Source: Alphaproteobacteria bacterium (GTDB taxonomy: Bacteria > Pseudomonadota > Alphaproteobacteria > RF32 > CAG-239). From it: a stretch of DNA of 64,000 nucleotides. The notes beneath the pieces are model-generated. The model was not told the DNA's origin, made no database searches, and worked only from the letters and a program-made list of their open reading frames with translations. Below are positions 43,759-53,400 of the stretch, piece by piece. The stretch spans positions 1 to 64,000 of the forward strand of contig CAAGHP010000017.1 of NCBI GenBank assembly GCA_900769705.1. The letters run 5' to 3'. How positions within the stretch are numbered: the stretch's first letter is position 1; the number at the start of each line of letters is the position of its first letter. The translations under genes were made by a program, and so were the position numbers.

Positions 43759-44460
43759 TTACCGATTATATCTCTCACAGCAGGCTTGGAGAATTGGCAG
43801 ATATTTTTCCGGCAAGCTGAAATCTTCAGGATACGGGTGTTGCAGCAAATCGTGAATATCCGGATTTATCGCTACTTCCTGCGGAATAAAGTGCCGGCAG
43901 AAAGCATACATTGCCGCCGCCAAATTTTCAGTATTATAGCCGATTTTTTGCAGTAAAATTTCCGGATTAGTTTCTTTTACTTTTACAGCGTCATTTAAAT
44001 CATACCACAGTCCGATACCGTTTTCCGCCAGCTTTTGCCATGGAAAAGCCACTCCCGGGTCCGGCTTGCGTGTCGGAGCTATATCCGAATGTCCCACCAC
44101 ATTTCGCGCCGGAATATGATGGCGTTCGATAATCCCTTGACACAGCTCAATCAGGCTGTTTATCTGCCGTTCGCTGTATGGTTCCTGCCCCATGGACATA
44201 GAGCTGATTTCTATACCGACAGAGTTATGATTTAGGTTGTTAAACTCACGCCATGAGCTTATACCGGCGTGCCAAGCGCGTTTTTCTTCCGGTACCAGCT
44301 GGGTTACATCGCCGTTCAGCCCTACCACATAATGGGCGCTAAGCTCTTCTTTTTCCAGCACGGAAATCATATCTTTGGTGTCGTGCGCGCTGCAATGCAG
44401 AACCAAAGTACTGATTTCGGCAGGGCGCTCATTAAAATACGGCAGGATATGTGTTCTCAT
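43759..44460 (-). CDS. N-acetylmuramoyl-L-alanine amidase (AmpD-like)
   Basis: Amidase_2 enzymes cut the bond between N-acetylmuramic acid and L-alanine. The start at 44460 (MRTHILPYFNERP) has AGAGGA upstream and gives 233 residues; the longer frame to 44478 would need TTG. Zinc ligands appear as TLVLHCSAH (His near 22) and NVVGHSDIAPTRKPDPG (His and Asp near 128 and 138). A short C-terminal helical extension follows, as in AmiD-like enzymes. No signal peptide is present, so it may act on recycled muropeptides in the cytoplasm. Confidence 0.9.
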   Translation of the reverse strand: MRTHILPYFNERPAEISTLVLHCSAHDTKDMISVLEKEELSAHYVVGLNGDVTQLVPEEKRAWHAGISSWREFNNLNHNSVGIEISSMSMGQEPYSERQINSLIELCQGIIERHHIPARNVVGHSDIAPTRKPDPGVAFPWQKLAENGIGLWYDLNDAVKVKETNPEILLQKIGYNTENLAAAMYAFCRHFIPQEVAINPDIHDLLQHPYPEDFSLPEKYLPILQACCERYNR

Positions 44461-44468
44461 TTTTTCCT

Positions 44469-45230
44469 CTATAAACAAATAAACGAATATTGGGTCGGAT
44501 AGTCTTTTGGTTGGCTGATTAGTCCCAGATGTGTGTTGCGGCGATAGCTGAAATATCCGTTTTGCGCCGGATATGTATCTATATGCGAATTAACCACATT
44601 GTCAATCCCCAAATTATGCAACTTATCTTCCAAGTAGCCGCTCAAATCAAAATAAAAATGCTCGCTGTCTTTACCGGCAGTAAAATATTTTGCATTTGCC
44701 GAATTTTCTTTTAGCAATGTCGTCCGCATATCGTTTTGCACTTCAAATGAAGCTTGCTGCATACAAGGTCCGATTGCAGCGGCAATATTTTTTAGCTCTG
44801 CGCCTTTGCGCAGCATTAAAGCCACGGTGTTTTCCACTACTCCGCGATAAGCTCCGCGCCAGCCGGCATGCGCCGCGCCGATAACTCCGTGTTTGTAGTC
44901 GGCCAGCAGCACCGGCGCGCAATCGGCGGTTTTTATTCCCAGTAAAATATTGGAATTGGTCGTGACGGCACCGTCCGCCGTAACCGTAAACTGCTGCGGA
45001 AGATTGGCTTCAACCACCGTATTGGAAACACCTTGATTCAGCGTAAACATATCCTCATAATTTTTATGAAAATGCGCGGTGATAATCTCAAAATTCTGTC
45101 GCACCGCAACTTTTGAATCTTGGCTGTTGTAGTTGGTATTAAGTGAAGCGTATTTTCCCTGCGACACACCGCCTTTTGCACCAAAAAAGCAATGCTTTGC
45201 GGCAATCAAATTAAAAGCCTGCCAACTCAT
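44469..45230 (-). CDS. pgeF: Peptidoglycan editing factor PgeF (YfiH/laccase-domain)
   Basis: PgeF-family proteins remove wrongly incorporated amino acids from muropeptides, and members also act on purine nucleosides. The 253 residues carry LGIKTADCAPVLLAD, IGAAHAGWRGAYRGVVENTV and the end ISYRRNT-like SYRRNTHLG, which supply the Cys and His metal ligands. The start overlaps the deoB stop (4 bases), and the SD lies within deoB. The neighbour downstream is an amidase, so peptidoglycan recycling is a consistent theme. Confidence 0.92.
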   Translation of the reverse strand: MSWQAFNLIAAKHCFFGAKGGVSQGKYASLNTNYNSQDSKVAVRQNFEIITAHFHKNYEDMFTLNQGVSNTVVEANLPQQFTVTADGAVTTNSNILLGIKTADCAPVLLADYKHGVIGAAHAGWRGAYRGVVENTVALMLRKGAELKNIAAAIGPCMQQASFEVQNDMRTTLLKENSANAKYFTAGKDSEHFYFDLSGYLEDKLHNLGIDNVVNSHIDTYPAQNGYFSYRRNTHLGLISQPKDYPTQYSFICL

Positions 45231-46423
45231 AAAAAACTTTCTCCGTATTTCATTGGTTCAAGTCCGTAAAAAGCGCAGATTGTCTGAGCGATATCGGCAT
45301 AAGTTTGGCGCTGTCCAATGTTTTGTGTCTGTACTTTTTTGCCAAACATTATAACCGGCACTTGTTCGCGTGTGTGGTCGGTTCCGGCATAGGTCGGGTC
45401 ACAGCCGTGGTCGGCGGTAATAAAGACAATATCGTCATCATTCAGCAGCGGCAACAGATCCGGCAAACGGGAGTCAAAATATTCCAATCCGCGCGCATAG
45501 CCGGCAACATCGCGGCGATGTCCGTAGACCATGTCAAAATCCACAAAATTAGTGAAAACAACGGCATCTTTCGGTGCTTTTTTCACTTGTTCCAGCGTCA
45601 CATTCCAAAGTTCTTCCAAACCGCTGGCTTTATAGGCTTGCGTAATTCCGGAACCGGCGTAAATATCGCGGATTTTACCGACCGAAACAACCTCGTGTCC
45701 GGCATTTGCCGCTTTGTTTAAAACCGTAACTTCCGGCGGAGTAACTGAATAGTCATGTCGATTTTTTGTACGGGTAAATTCGCCTTTATGCTCGCCAACA
45801 AACGGACGGGCGATAATGCGGGCGATATTATAAGGTTTTGCCGCTTCAAAAGCTATTTCACAAAGTTTATACAGGCGTTCCAATCCAAAATGTTCTTCAT
45901 GGCAGGCAATTTGCAGCACGCTGTCGGCGGAAGTGTAAAAAATCGGCTTACCGGTTTTTAGGTGTTCTTCGCCAAGTTCTTCTATAATAACCGTGCCGGA
46001 TGCGGCAATATTACCCAATATACCGTCAATACCGCCTTTAGCGCAGATTTCAGCAATCAATTCCGGCGGAAAAGACGGATAATCCGGCTTAAAATAGCCC
46101 CAGTCAAACAGCACGGGAGTTCCGGCCATTTCCCAATGTCCGGAAGTAGTGTCCTTACCTTTGCTGATTTCTTTGGCGTGGCCGAATTTATGACCTATTG
46201 CAAACGCCGATTTGTTTTGGCAATGCAAATCAGTTTTGTCACCGCTGGCTTCAAATCCGGCTTGCTGCAAGCCTAAATAAGCCAAATTCGGCACTTCTAA
46301 TTTGCCTTGTTTTTGAGCAATATGTGCAAATGTGTTGGCGCCGATATTAGAAAAAGCGGCCGCGTCAGGCGCACCGCCGATTCCAAAAGAGTCCATCATC
46401 AGAATGATTGCTTTGCCGCTCAT
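45227..46423 (-). CDS. deoB: Phosphopentomutase
   Basis: DeoB converts ribose-1-phosphate or deoxyribose-1-phosphate to the 5-phosphate in nucleoside salvage. The 398 residues match the family. GKAIILMMDSFGIGGAPDA is the N-terminal metal site, KDTTSGHWEM contains the phosphothreonine, and ITADHGCDPTYAGTDHTREQVP is the C-terminal metal site. GAGGAG precedes the ATG. It is coupled to pgeF, whose family can phosphorolyse nucleosides, so the pair may feed one pathway. Confidence 0.97.
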   Translation of the reverse strand: MSGKAIILMMDSFGIGGAPDAAAFSNIGANTFAHIAQKQGKLEVPNLAYLGLQQAGFEASGDKTDLHCQNKSAFAIGHKFGHAKEISKGKDTTSGHWEMAGTPVLFDWGYFKPDYPSFPPELIAEICAKGGIDGILGNIAASGTVIIEELGEEHLKTGKPIFYTSADSVLQIACHEEHFGLERLYKLCEIAFEAAKPYNIARIIARPFVGEHKGEFTRTKNRHDYSVTPPEVTVLNKAANAGHEVVSVGKIRDIYAGSGITQAYKASGLEELWNVTLEQVKKAPKDAVVFTNFVDFDMVYGHRRDVAGYARGLEYFDSRLPDLLPLLNDDDIVFITADHGCDPTYAGTDHTREQVPVIMFGKKVQTQNIGQRQTYADIAQTICAFYGLEPMKYGESFL

Positions 46424-46492
46424 ATTATATCTCCTCTAAGTAATTTTATTAGAAATATAATGGCATAGTTTTGCAAAATTGCAAGAGTGAAT

Positions 46493-46765
46493 TTATTGCA
46501 GCTGCTGTGGATAGCGGCAGGCGTTCAGTTTGATTTGCGATTGCGGCATCAGCATAATATCATCGGATTTTTCCGGCTTTTCTCCGGCCGCGGCAAAAAC
46601 TTCTTCAGCGTATGCCTTTTTTGCGGCGTAAAGCAAAAACAGCGGACGCTCTAATTTTAGTTTACCTAAAACTTCTTCCAATGCCTCAAAACTGTCATAA
46701 ATGGTGCCGGCGAAATAAAGATAATTTTTCATTTCTGATTTTGGATTTTGTGTTGTCGTATTCAT
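46493..46765 (-). CDS. Hypothetical protein (90 aa)
   Basis: A soluble 90-residue protein with GAGG before the ATG and codon use like the core genes. The first half contains LYFAGTIYDSFEALEEVLGKL and the end is polar. It is separate from deoB by 70 bases in the same direction. No motif is recognised. Confidence 0.6.
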   Translation of the reverse strand: MNTTTQNPKSEMKNYLYFAGTIYDSFEALEEVLGKLKLERPLFLLYAAKKAYAEEVFAAAGEKPEKSDDIMLMPQSQIKLNACRYPQQLQ

Positions 46766-46896
46766 TTTTTACCTCGTTCTAAAATAATTCTGATGACAAA
46801 AATTTAATAATGGTTAAAAAAGTTTTAAACATAAAATATGGTCTAGCTTGACAAAGATTTCTCCGTAAAATCAAGGAGTCGCAATATTAAAACTTT

Positions 46897-47088
46897 TTAC
46901 ATGCTTAAATATTTTTGCGATTCTTCATGATGAAATTGCAAAGCTTTGCGCGGTATGGTGTATATATTTTTATGCCAATTATCAACTATTTGGCTGATGA
47001 TGTTGCTGCTGTTTTCAAAACCGTCGTGCAGCGGCGCGGCCGAGCTTAAATCTTGTATGATAACGTTGGCAAAGGTATGTGTTTTCAT
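46897..47088 (-). CDS. Hypothetical small protein (63 aa)
   Basis: The ATG is preceded by a strong AGGAGG. The 63 residues (starting MKTHTFANVIIQDLSSAAPL) have no membrane segment or motif. The good SD is the main reason to accept it. Confidence 0.5.
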   Translation of the reverse strand: MKTHTFANVIIQDLSSAAPLHDGFENSSNIISQIVDNWHKNIYTIPRKALQFHHEESQKYLSM

Positions 47089-47214
47089 GGTTTCCTCCTT
47101 TTGCTGAATTGATATAAAAAATATATGATTTGTTCAGTCCAAAGAAACCTCGGCCACGTCTAAAGTATATGTAAAAATTAGGTTAGGATTGATAGGTCAC
47201 TATTTTAGCTTTTA

Positions 47215-47415
47215 TTATTCGTGTACTGCTTTGTACACGTTGTTCCAAAAGTGCTGCGTATTGACGCACGGCATACCAACCCTTGTATAGGGTAGTTTAA
47301 GACGCAGAATATATATTTTAATAAATTTGACAAAAACACACTGAATAACAAGAAAAGTGCCTTTAATCAGAATGTTATAATCTGCAAGGAGAATTTTGCT
47401 TAGCTTATTTGTCAT
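47215..47415 (-). CDS. Possible small membrane-associated protein (66 aa)
   Basis: TAAGGG precedes the ATG. One hydrophobic stretch (about residues 15-38) is followed by a basic tail. Codon use is not distinctive and no homologue is recognised. The rest of 47089-47487 has no better candidate. Confidence 0.3.
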   Translation of the reverse strand: MTNKLSKILLADYNILIKGTFLVIQCVFVKFIKIYILRLKLPYTRVGMPCVNTQHFWNNVYKAVHE

Positions 47416-47487
47416 CTTTTTTCCCTTATATTTAGGTTTCTTTTCATTCTTATAAATACTAAAAATGTAAAGAAAACATTGTAACTA

Positions 47488-47547
47488 TTGACATTACAAT
47501 AAAATGCTTTATATACCTTTATTGTAATGTTGATATTTACAATAAAG
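47488..47547 (+). promoter_or_regulatory. Promoter and palindromic operator of the cupin-Rrf2 operon
   Basis: TTGACA (47488-47493), 16 bases, TATATA (47510-47515). CATTACAATAAA (47492-47503) is repeated inverted as TTTATTGTAATG (47518-47529), bracketing the -10. A third half-site TTTACAATAAA follows at 47536. The layout suggests repression by the Rrf2 protein encoded next, which is inference. Confidence 0.7.
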
Positions 47548-47560
47548 GAGATTTTATAAA

Positions 47561-47938
47561 ATGACAGATTATTCAGTTAAAGATTTTGGTAGTTTTGCCG
47601 AAATTGCTAAATTGGAAAATGGAAAAGCGTTTTTGCATGACGCATTAAATTTAACCAGCTGTGAAGTTTCTATAAATTCTACGCCTAAAGGTTTTAAGGT
47701 TCCTTTTAATCATAAACATAAACAAAATGAAGAAATTTATATTGTGCTGAAAGGAAATGGAATTATAACCGTCGGCGAAAATAAAATAAAAATTAAAGAA
47801 GGTTCAGCGGTTCGTGTTGCTGCCGGTGTTGCTCGTACAATAGAAAATATCGGTGACGGAGTGTTTAACTTTATTTGTATTCAAGCCAGAGAAAATTCTC
47901 TTACTCAATTTGGCTTTGCGGATGCTGAACTTTGTTGA
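47561..47938 (+). CDS. Cupin-domain protein
   Basis: The 125-residue single-domain cupin shows motif 1 as PFNHKHKQNEEIYIVLKGNG (metal ligands His, His, Glu) and motif 2 as VRVAAGVARTIENIG, where the usual His is replaced by Ala-Arg, so metal binding may be incomplete. AAAGGAG precedes the ATG. It is first in an operon with an Rrf2 regulator and a DUF5131 gene. The substrate is unknown; Rrf2-linked cupins often respond to redox or electrophile stress. Confidence 0.85.
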   Translation: MTDYSVKDFGSFAEIAKLENGKAFLHDALNLTSCEVSINSTPKGFKVPFNHKHKQNEEIYIVLKGNGIITVGENKIKIKEGSAVRVAAGVARTIENIGDGVFNFICIQARENSLTQFGFADAELC

Positions 47939-47947
47939 GAATAAATA

Positions 47948-48385
47948 ATGCAGATTTCAAGCAGATTTACAATAGCTTTGCATATTTTAACTGCCATTGA
48001 AACATTTCAAGGACAGTTTCGTATAACAAGTCGTTTTCTGTCCGGTTCCATACAAGCAAATCCAGTAATTATACGGAATATTTTATTGCAGTTGAAAGCA
48101 GCAGGTTTTGTGCAAATACCGCGTGGACGCGGCAGCATTACATTGTTAAAATCATCAAATGAAATCAGTTTATTAGATGTTTATAAGTCTATTGAACCGT
48201 TGGAACAAGACAAACTGTTCAGTTTTCATAAAAATCCGAATCCGCAATGTCCGGTAGGACGGAATATTCATAATATTTTAGATTGGCGGCTGTTGTCGGT
48301 TCAGCAAGCAATGGAAAATAAACTAGAATCAATGAAATTGTCTGATATTTTGACTGATTTGCAAAAACTTATAAAGGCGGAATAA
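47948..48385 (+). CDS. Rrf2-family transcriptional regulator (YwnA-like)
   Basis: The 145 residues have an Rrf2 winged helix (ISSRFTIALHILTAIE, then the FLSGSIQANPVIIRNILLQL recognition region, split here). They end with a dimerisation helix. The three cysteines of iron-sulfur members such as IscR are absent. A single cysteine lies in PNPQCPVGRNI, the YwnA-type motif, so a thiol-based switch is more likely than a cluster. The stop shares a base with the DUF5131 start. Confidence 0.9.
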   Translation: MQISSRFTIALHILTAIETFQGQFRITSRFLSGSIQANPVIIRNILLQLKAAGFVQIPRGRGSITLLKSSNEISLLDVYKSIEPLEQDKLFSFHKNPNPQCPVGRNIHNILDWRLLSVQQAMENKLESMKLSDILTDLQKLIKAE

Positions 48386-49263
48386 TGCACGATATATGGA
48401 ATCCCTGGCATGGCTGCATCAAAAAAAGTACGGGATGTCAAAACTGCTATATGTATTATCTGGATAAGCAGCGCGGCAAAGACGGCTCGGCAGTTTATAA
48501 AGTAAAAAACAACTTCGACTATCCGCTGCAAAAAGACCAACACGGCAATTATAAAATTAAATCAGGCGAGCAAATCAGAGTTTGTATGACTTCGGATTTC
48601 TTTTTGCCAGAAGCTGATAAGTGGCGGGCTGATGCTTGGAAAATTATGCGAGAGCGGCCTGATGTTGTGTTTTTTTTACTGACCAAAAGACCGGAGAGAG
48701 TCATGGATTGCCTGCCTGCAGACTGGAACGACGGTTGGGAAAATATATTTTTTAACGTGACTTGTGAAAATCAGCAAATGTCTGACAAACGTTTGCCAAT
48801 TTTAGAACAGCTGCCGTTTAAGCATAAAGGTATTATGGTTGCTCCGTTTGTCGGGCAGGTAAGCATTGCAAAATATTTGCAAAAAGGCTTTATCGAGCAA
48901 GTGATTGCCGGCGGAGAAAACTATGACGGTTCACGGCCTCTGAAATATGAATGGGTTAAAAATCTTTATGCTGAATGCATCGCGGCGAATGTAAAATTTG
49001 CCTTTATCGAAACCGGAACTTATTTTGAAAAGGACGGCAAAACCTACCGTATTGAAAGTAAATTTAAGCAAAGCCAACAAGCCTATAAATCCGGCTTGCA
49101 ATACCTTGGAAAACCTATCAAATTTCACTTAAAACCATTGCAAAACAGTTTGTTTGAAAATGAAAATTTAATTTATCGGCCGCGTTTTAGAAAACAATGC
49201 GAAACCTGCGGCAGCCGTTTGATTTGCAACGGCTGTTCAGATTGCGGAAACTGCAAAAAATAG
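48385..49263 (+). CDS. DUF5131 (phage Gp37/Gp68-like) radical-SAM-related protein
   Basis: The 292 residues open with WNPWHGCIKKSTGCQNCYMY: cysteines 11, 18 and 21 in C-x6-C-x2-C, the signature of this family, which has a TIM-barrel-like pattern (IRVCMTSDFFLPEAD, VVFFLLTKRPERV, VIAGGENYDGSRPLKYEW, FAFIETGTYF). The C-terminal ~30 residues add six more cysteines (QCETCGSRLICNGCSDCGNC), fit for a second metal or iron-sulfur site. The reaction is not known. It overlaps the Rrf2 gene by one base and shares its operon. Confidence 0.85.
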   Translation: MHDIWNPWHGCIKKSTGCQNCYMYYLDKQRGKDGSAVYKVKNNFDYPLQKDQHGNYKIKSGEQIRVCMTSDFFLPEADKWRADAWKIMRERPDVVFFLLTKRPERVMDCLPADWNDGWENIFFNVTCENQQMSDKRLPILEQLPFKHKGIMVAPFVGQVSIAKYLQKGFIEQVIAGGENYDGSRPLKYEWVKNLYAECIAANVKFAFIETGTYFEKDGKTYRIESKFKQSQQAYKSGLQYLGKPIKFHLKPLQNSLFENENLIYRPRFRKQCETCGSRLICNGCSDCGNCKK

Positions 49264-49410
49264 TGTAAAAATATCAAATACAAGGTTAGAAAGTTAGAAT
49301 TTAACTTCTTTCCATGATTGAAAAAGCCAAGTAGTCGTTACCTACAAGGCTTTTTATTTAGATTCAATCAAAACTAAAAAGTCAAATATTTAATAATTAC
49401 ACTATAAATG

Positions 49411-50040
49411 CTATGGATTTATGTATAAAACTATACTGCAGGATTTTTTTCCGGCACAGTTTTTGCAAGCCTGATGCATTTTTGTTACAGTCATATTTTT
49501 CATTGAAATATTGCTTTGGTCATAACTTAAAAAAGCCTCAGAATTTCCAATAAATTGTGTAACTGTTTTAACTTCATTACTGTTTGCTTTTGCAACTTCT
49601 AACGTGTTTATGCAAGAATCAAATGCTGTCGGAGAGGTTAAATTATCTTTTTGTTCCCAATTAACACGCACATGATATTCAAAAGCCCAATCCGTACCTG
49701 TTGGTGTTTTCCAAGTATTTTTACCAAAATAAACTGTAAAAGAATTTCCACTTTTATCATATAGTCTGCTATCTTTCAGCGTTACACCGTCCGGCAGTTC
49801 ACCCATTGCTGCAAACAAATAACTTATGTTATCAAAGGTTGTTACTTTATGATTTAAATTGTTTCTAATTTTAACCATATTTGCCAGTATCTGTTCTAAG
49901 GTTTCTTTTTGCACAGCTGATCGATATATTCTCATAGCTTTACTAAAGCCATTTAAACCACCGACAGATAGTACTGCGATAATCGCTAATACACCAAGCA
50001 TTTCTATCATCGAACGGCCTTTTTCTAAACTTTTATACAT
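49411..50040 (-). CDS. Pilin-like secreted protein 2 (type IV prepilin signal)
   Basis: The 209 residues start MYKSLEKGRSMIEMLGVLAI: cleavage after Gly8 and Glu at +5. The rest is a globular domain with the closing cysteines MHQACKNCAGKKSC, as in the other two pilin-like proteins. GGAG precedes the ATG. The structured leader at 50071-50261 precedes it. No secretion or pilus genes are in the window, so the assembly machine must be elsewhere. Confidence 0.85.
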   Translation of the reverse strand: MYKSLEKGRSMIEMLGVLAIIAVLSVGGLNGFSKAMRIYRSAVQKETLEQILANMVKIRNNLNHKVTTFDNISYLFAAMGELPDGVTLKDSRLYDKSGNSFTVYFGKNTWKTPTGTDWAFEYHVRVNWEQKDNLTSPTAFDSCINTLEVAKANSNEVKTVTQFIGNSEAFLSYDQSNISMKNMTVTKMHQACKNCAGKKSCSIVLYINP

Positions 50041-50070
50041 ATTTCTAACTCCAATTTGTCACATAAAAAC

Positions 50071-50261
50071 AAAAAACCCGCTATAACAAGCGGGCGGATG
50101 TTCAGAAACCGTACATAGACAAAGACGGCTCGGCTTATTTGGCCGAAACCTTATTTAGCCGACATCCGCACAATGCAGAAATCAGCATACTTATTAGACG
50201 CCTTACCTTGGCGACTGTCTATGAAAGGGTTTCTGACGCCCTAAAAGCACTATTTTGCTTT
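50071..50261 (-). ncRNA. Structured leader RNA of pilin-like gene 2
   Basis: Minus strand. Hairpin A AAAGCA/TGCTTT (50244-50261). Long-range helix: TCAGAAACC (50228-50236) with GGTTTCTGA (50102-50110), and CATAGACA (50216-50223) with TGTCTATG (50114-50121). GCGGATGT (50162-50169) lies in a local hairpin with GCTGATTTCTGC but can also pair with ACATCCGC (50094-50101) as a pseudoknot. Terminator CCCGCT/AGCGGG (50077-50094) and U tract. Same order of elements as in the other two leaders. Confidence 0.78.
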
Positions 50262-50357
50262 CAAATTTATATTATCGGCAAACATAAAAATGTAAAGAAA
50301 AAAATCCAGACTTTTCTTAGTAAATCAATCCTAAAAATTCAAATTCCAAGTTAATAC

Positions 50358-50395
50358 AAAAAGAGAGAAAATTCTAAATGAATTTTCTCTCTTTC
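50358..50395 (-). terminator. Intrinsic terminator of nifJ
   Basis: A perfect ~15-bp stem (AAAGAGAGAAAATTC and its complement) around a five-base loop, with a U tract on the minus strand. It starts 20 bases after the nifJ stop. The remaining 50262-50357 shows nothing. Confidence 0.9.
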
Positions 50396-50414
50396 ATTGC
50401 GTCAAGCTCGCATA

Positions 50415-53400
50415 TTATTTATATTGGCTCATATATTCCAATAAAGTATGTTTATCGTTAACGTTTTTCTGAGCTTTTTCCAGCAATTCTTCATAACGTG
50501 CAGGGTTCATCTTGTTGACAACCTGGAAACGTGTTTCGCTGGACATAAAGTCAGCCAAAGGTTTAGACGGAGCTTTAGAATCCAAAGTCAATGGAGCTTT
50601 GCCGGTTATTTCGTTTAACGGATTGAAACGGAACAAAGGCCAGCTGCCGGTTTCAACGGCGTTCTTTTGGTGAGACAAACCGTCTGCCATATTCAAACCT
50701 TGGTTGATGCATGGGCAGTAAGCGATAATCAAAGACGGGCCGTCATAGGCTTCAGCTTCGTTCATAGCTTTAATAACCTGCATATCGTTGGCGCCCATAG
50801 CAACTTGAGCTACATAAACATTGCCGTAAGACATAGCAATCATTGCCAAATCCTTTTTAGGCAATTCCTTGCCGGCTGTAGCAAATTTAGCGGAAGCGCC
50901 CATCGGTGTAGCTTTGGATTGCTGACCGCCGGTGTTTGAATATACGCCGGTATCAACAACCAAAATGTTGACATTGCGACCGGAAGCGATAACGTGGTCA
51001 ACACCGCCGAAACCAATATCATAAGCCCAACCGTCGCCACCGATAATCCATACGGATTTTTTAATCAGGTAGTCGGCGATTTCGCTTAAATGCTTAGCTT
51101 CTTCGCTGTTCATTGCAGCCAATTTAGCGCGCAAAGCAGCCACATTGTCGCGTTGAGCGTCAATTTCCATATCATTGGACTGCGGATTGCTCAAAATCTT
51201 TTCAGCAACTTCGCCCAACTCAGACTTCATTGATTCCAGCAAGGTTTTTGCTGTAACTTCTTCGTGGTCGATAGAAATGCGCATACCCAAACCAAATTCG
51301 GCGTTGTCTTCAAACAAAGAGTTTGCCCAAGCCGGACCGTGGCCTTTTTCGTCTTTGCAATAAGGTGTTGTCGGTAAGTTGCCGGAATAAATTGAAGAAC
51401 AACCTGTTGCGTTTGCCACAACCATGCGGTCGCCGAACAATTGAGTCAGTAATTTGATGTAAGGAGTTTCGCCGCAGCCTGCGCAAGCACCGGAGAATTC
51501 AAACAACGGCTGAATCATTTGCGTTGTCTTCGGCAAGTTTTTAGCAACTTCGGTTCTCTTTACATAAGGCAATGTTTCAAAGAACTTCCAATTAGCTTTT
51601 TCAGCTTCCAAGTGGTTTTCAATATGGTCCATATTGATTGCGTGTAATTCCGGATTTTCTTTGTTTTTAGCCGGACAAGCGGTTACGCATACGCCGCAGC
51701 CTGTGCAATCTTCCGGAGAAATTTGCAGCATAAATTTCTTGCCGGCAAATTCTTTACCTTTATAGTCGGCAGTTTTCAAAGTAGCCGGAGCATTCTTTAA
51801 TTCTTCTTCCGAAGCAACTTTCATACGAATTACGCCGTGAGGACAAACGATTGAGCATTTACCGCATTGAATACAAGTATTTGCATCCCAAACCGGAACT
51901 TCGGTAGCAATGCAGCGCTTTTCATATTGAGTTGTAGCTGTCGGCCATGTTCCGTCAACAACTTCCTGCAAATCAGAAGTTTTAATGCTGTCGCCGTTAT
52001 CGGCAATCAAAGTTGCGGTCAAGCCTTGTACAAACTTAGGCGCATCGGCCGGAACCGGAGCTTGGCGATGGAATGTAGATGTAACGTGGTCTGGATAAGA
52101 AACCTCGAACAAGTGTTCCAAAGAAGCGTCAACAGCGGCATAGTTCTTTTGTACAATAGCATCGCCTTTTTTGCTGTAAGTCTTTTTAATAGCGGCTTTA
52201 ATCTGAGCAATAGCTTCATCTTTCGGTAAAATGTTGGAAATTGCAAAGAAGCAAGTCTGCATAACTGTGTTAATACGCTGTCCCATACCGGTAGCGCGAG
52301 CAACTTCAACCGCGTTAATGGTGTATAATTTCAGGTGTTTAGCCAAAATTTCTTCTTGAACTTCAATTGGCAGATGATTCCAAACTTCATCAGCTTTGTA
52401 CGGAGCATTCAACAAAAATGTAGCGCCGTCTTTGGCAATACGCAGAATATCAACTTTGTTCATAAATTGAAATTGGTGACAAGCCACAAAATCTGCCGAG
52501 GTAATCAAATAAGCAGAGCGAATAGGATTATCTGAAAAACGCAGGTGAGATGTGGTCATAGAACCTGATTTGCGAGAATCGTAAACAAAGTAGCCTTGAC
52601 CGTATTTTCCGGCGTCTTCAGCAATTATTTTAATGGAGTTCTTGTTAGCGCCAACTGTACCATCGGCACCCAAACCAAAGAACACAGCGCGCACAACATC
52701 GTCCGGTTCAACATCAAATTTAGCGTCATAAGTCAATGATTTGTGTGTCAAATCATCGTTAATACCAACGGTAAAGCCGTTAATCGGAGCTGCGGAAACA
52801 GCGTTGTCAAACACAGCTTTAGCCATAGCCGGTGTAAATTCTTTAGAAGACAAACCATAGCGGCCGCCGTAAATTTTTGGCAAACTTGCCAATTTGCCGT
52901 TAGAAAAGGCTTGTGACAAAGCGGTAACAACGTCCAAATACAAAGGTTCGCCCAAAGAGCCGGATTCTTTTGTTCTATCCAAAACAGAAACAGTTTTAAC
53001 TGTTTTCGGCAAAGCTTTCAAGAAAGATTCGGTTGGGAACGGACGATACAGATGAACTTTCAAAACGCCCAGCTTAGCGCCGTGAGCATTCAAATATTCA
53101 ATAGCTTCTTCAACCGTTTCGGCGCCGGAACCCATAACGACAATAACGTTTTCAGCGTCAGCCGCGCCAACATAGTCAACAACATGATATTGGCGGCCGC
53201 TGATTTTTGCAAATTTATCCATTTCTTCCTGAACAATGCCTTCAACATTATCATAATAAACGTTAGCAGCTTCACGACCTTGGAAGAATACATCAGGATT
53301 CTGTGCGGTACCGCGGATAACCGGATTTTCAGGGCGCAGAGCATGCTCGGCATTAAATTTATAATTAACGTCTTTCAGCATTGCGCGCAAATCGTCGTCG

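Noticed and set aside
50139..50354. 71-codon plus-strand frame upstream of pilin-like gene 2
   Set aside because: It runs antisense through the structured leader RNA and has no SD.
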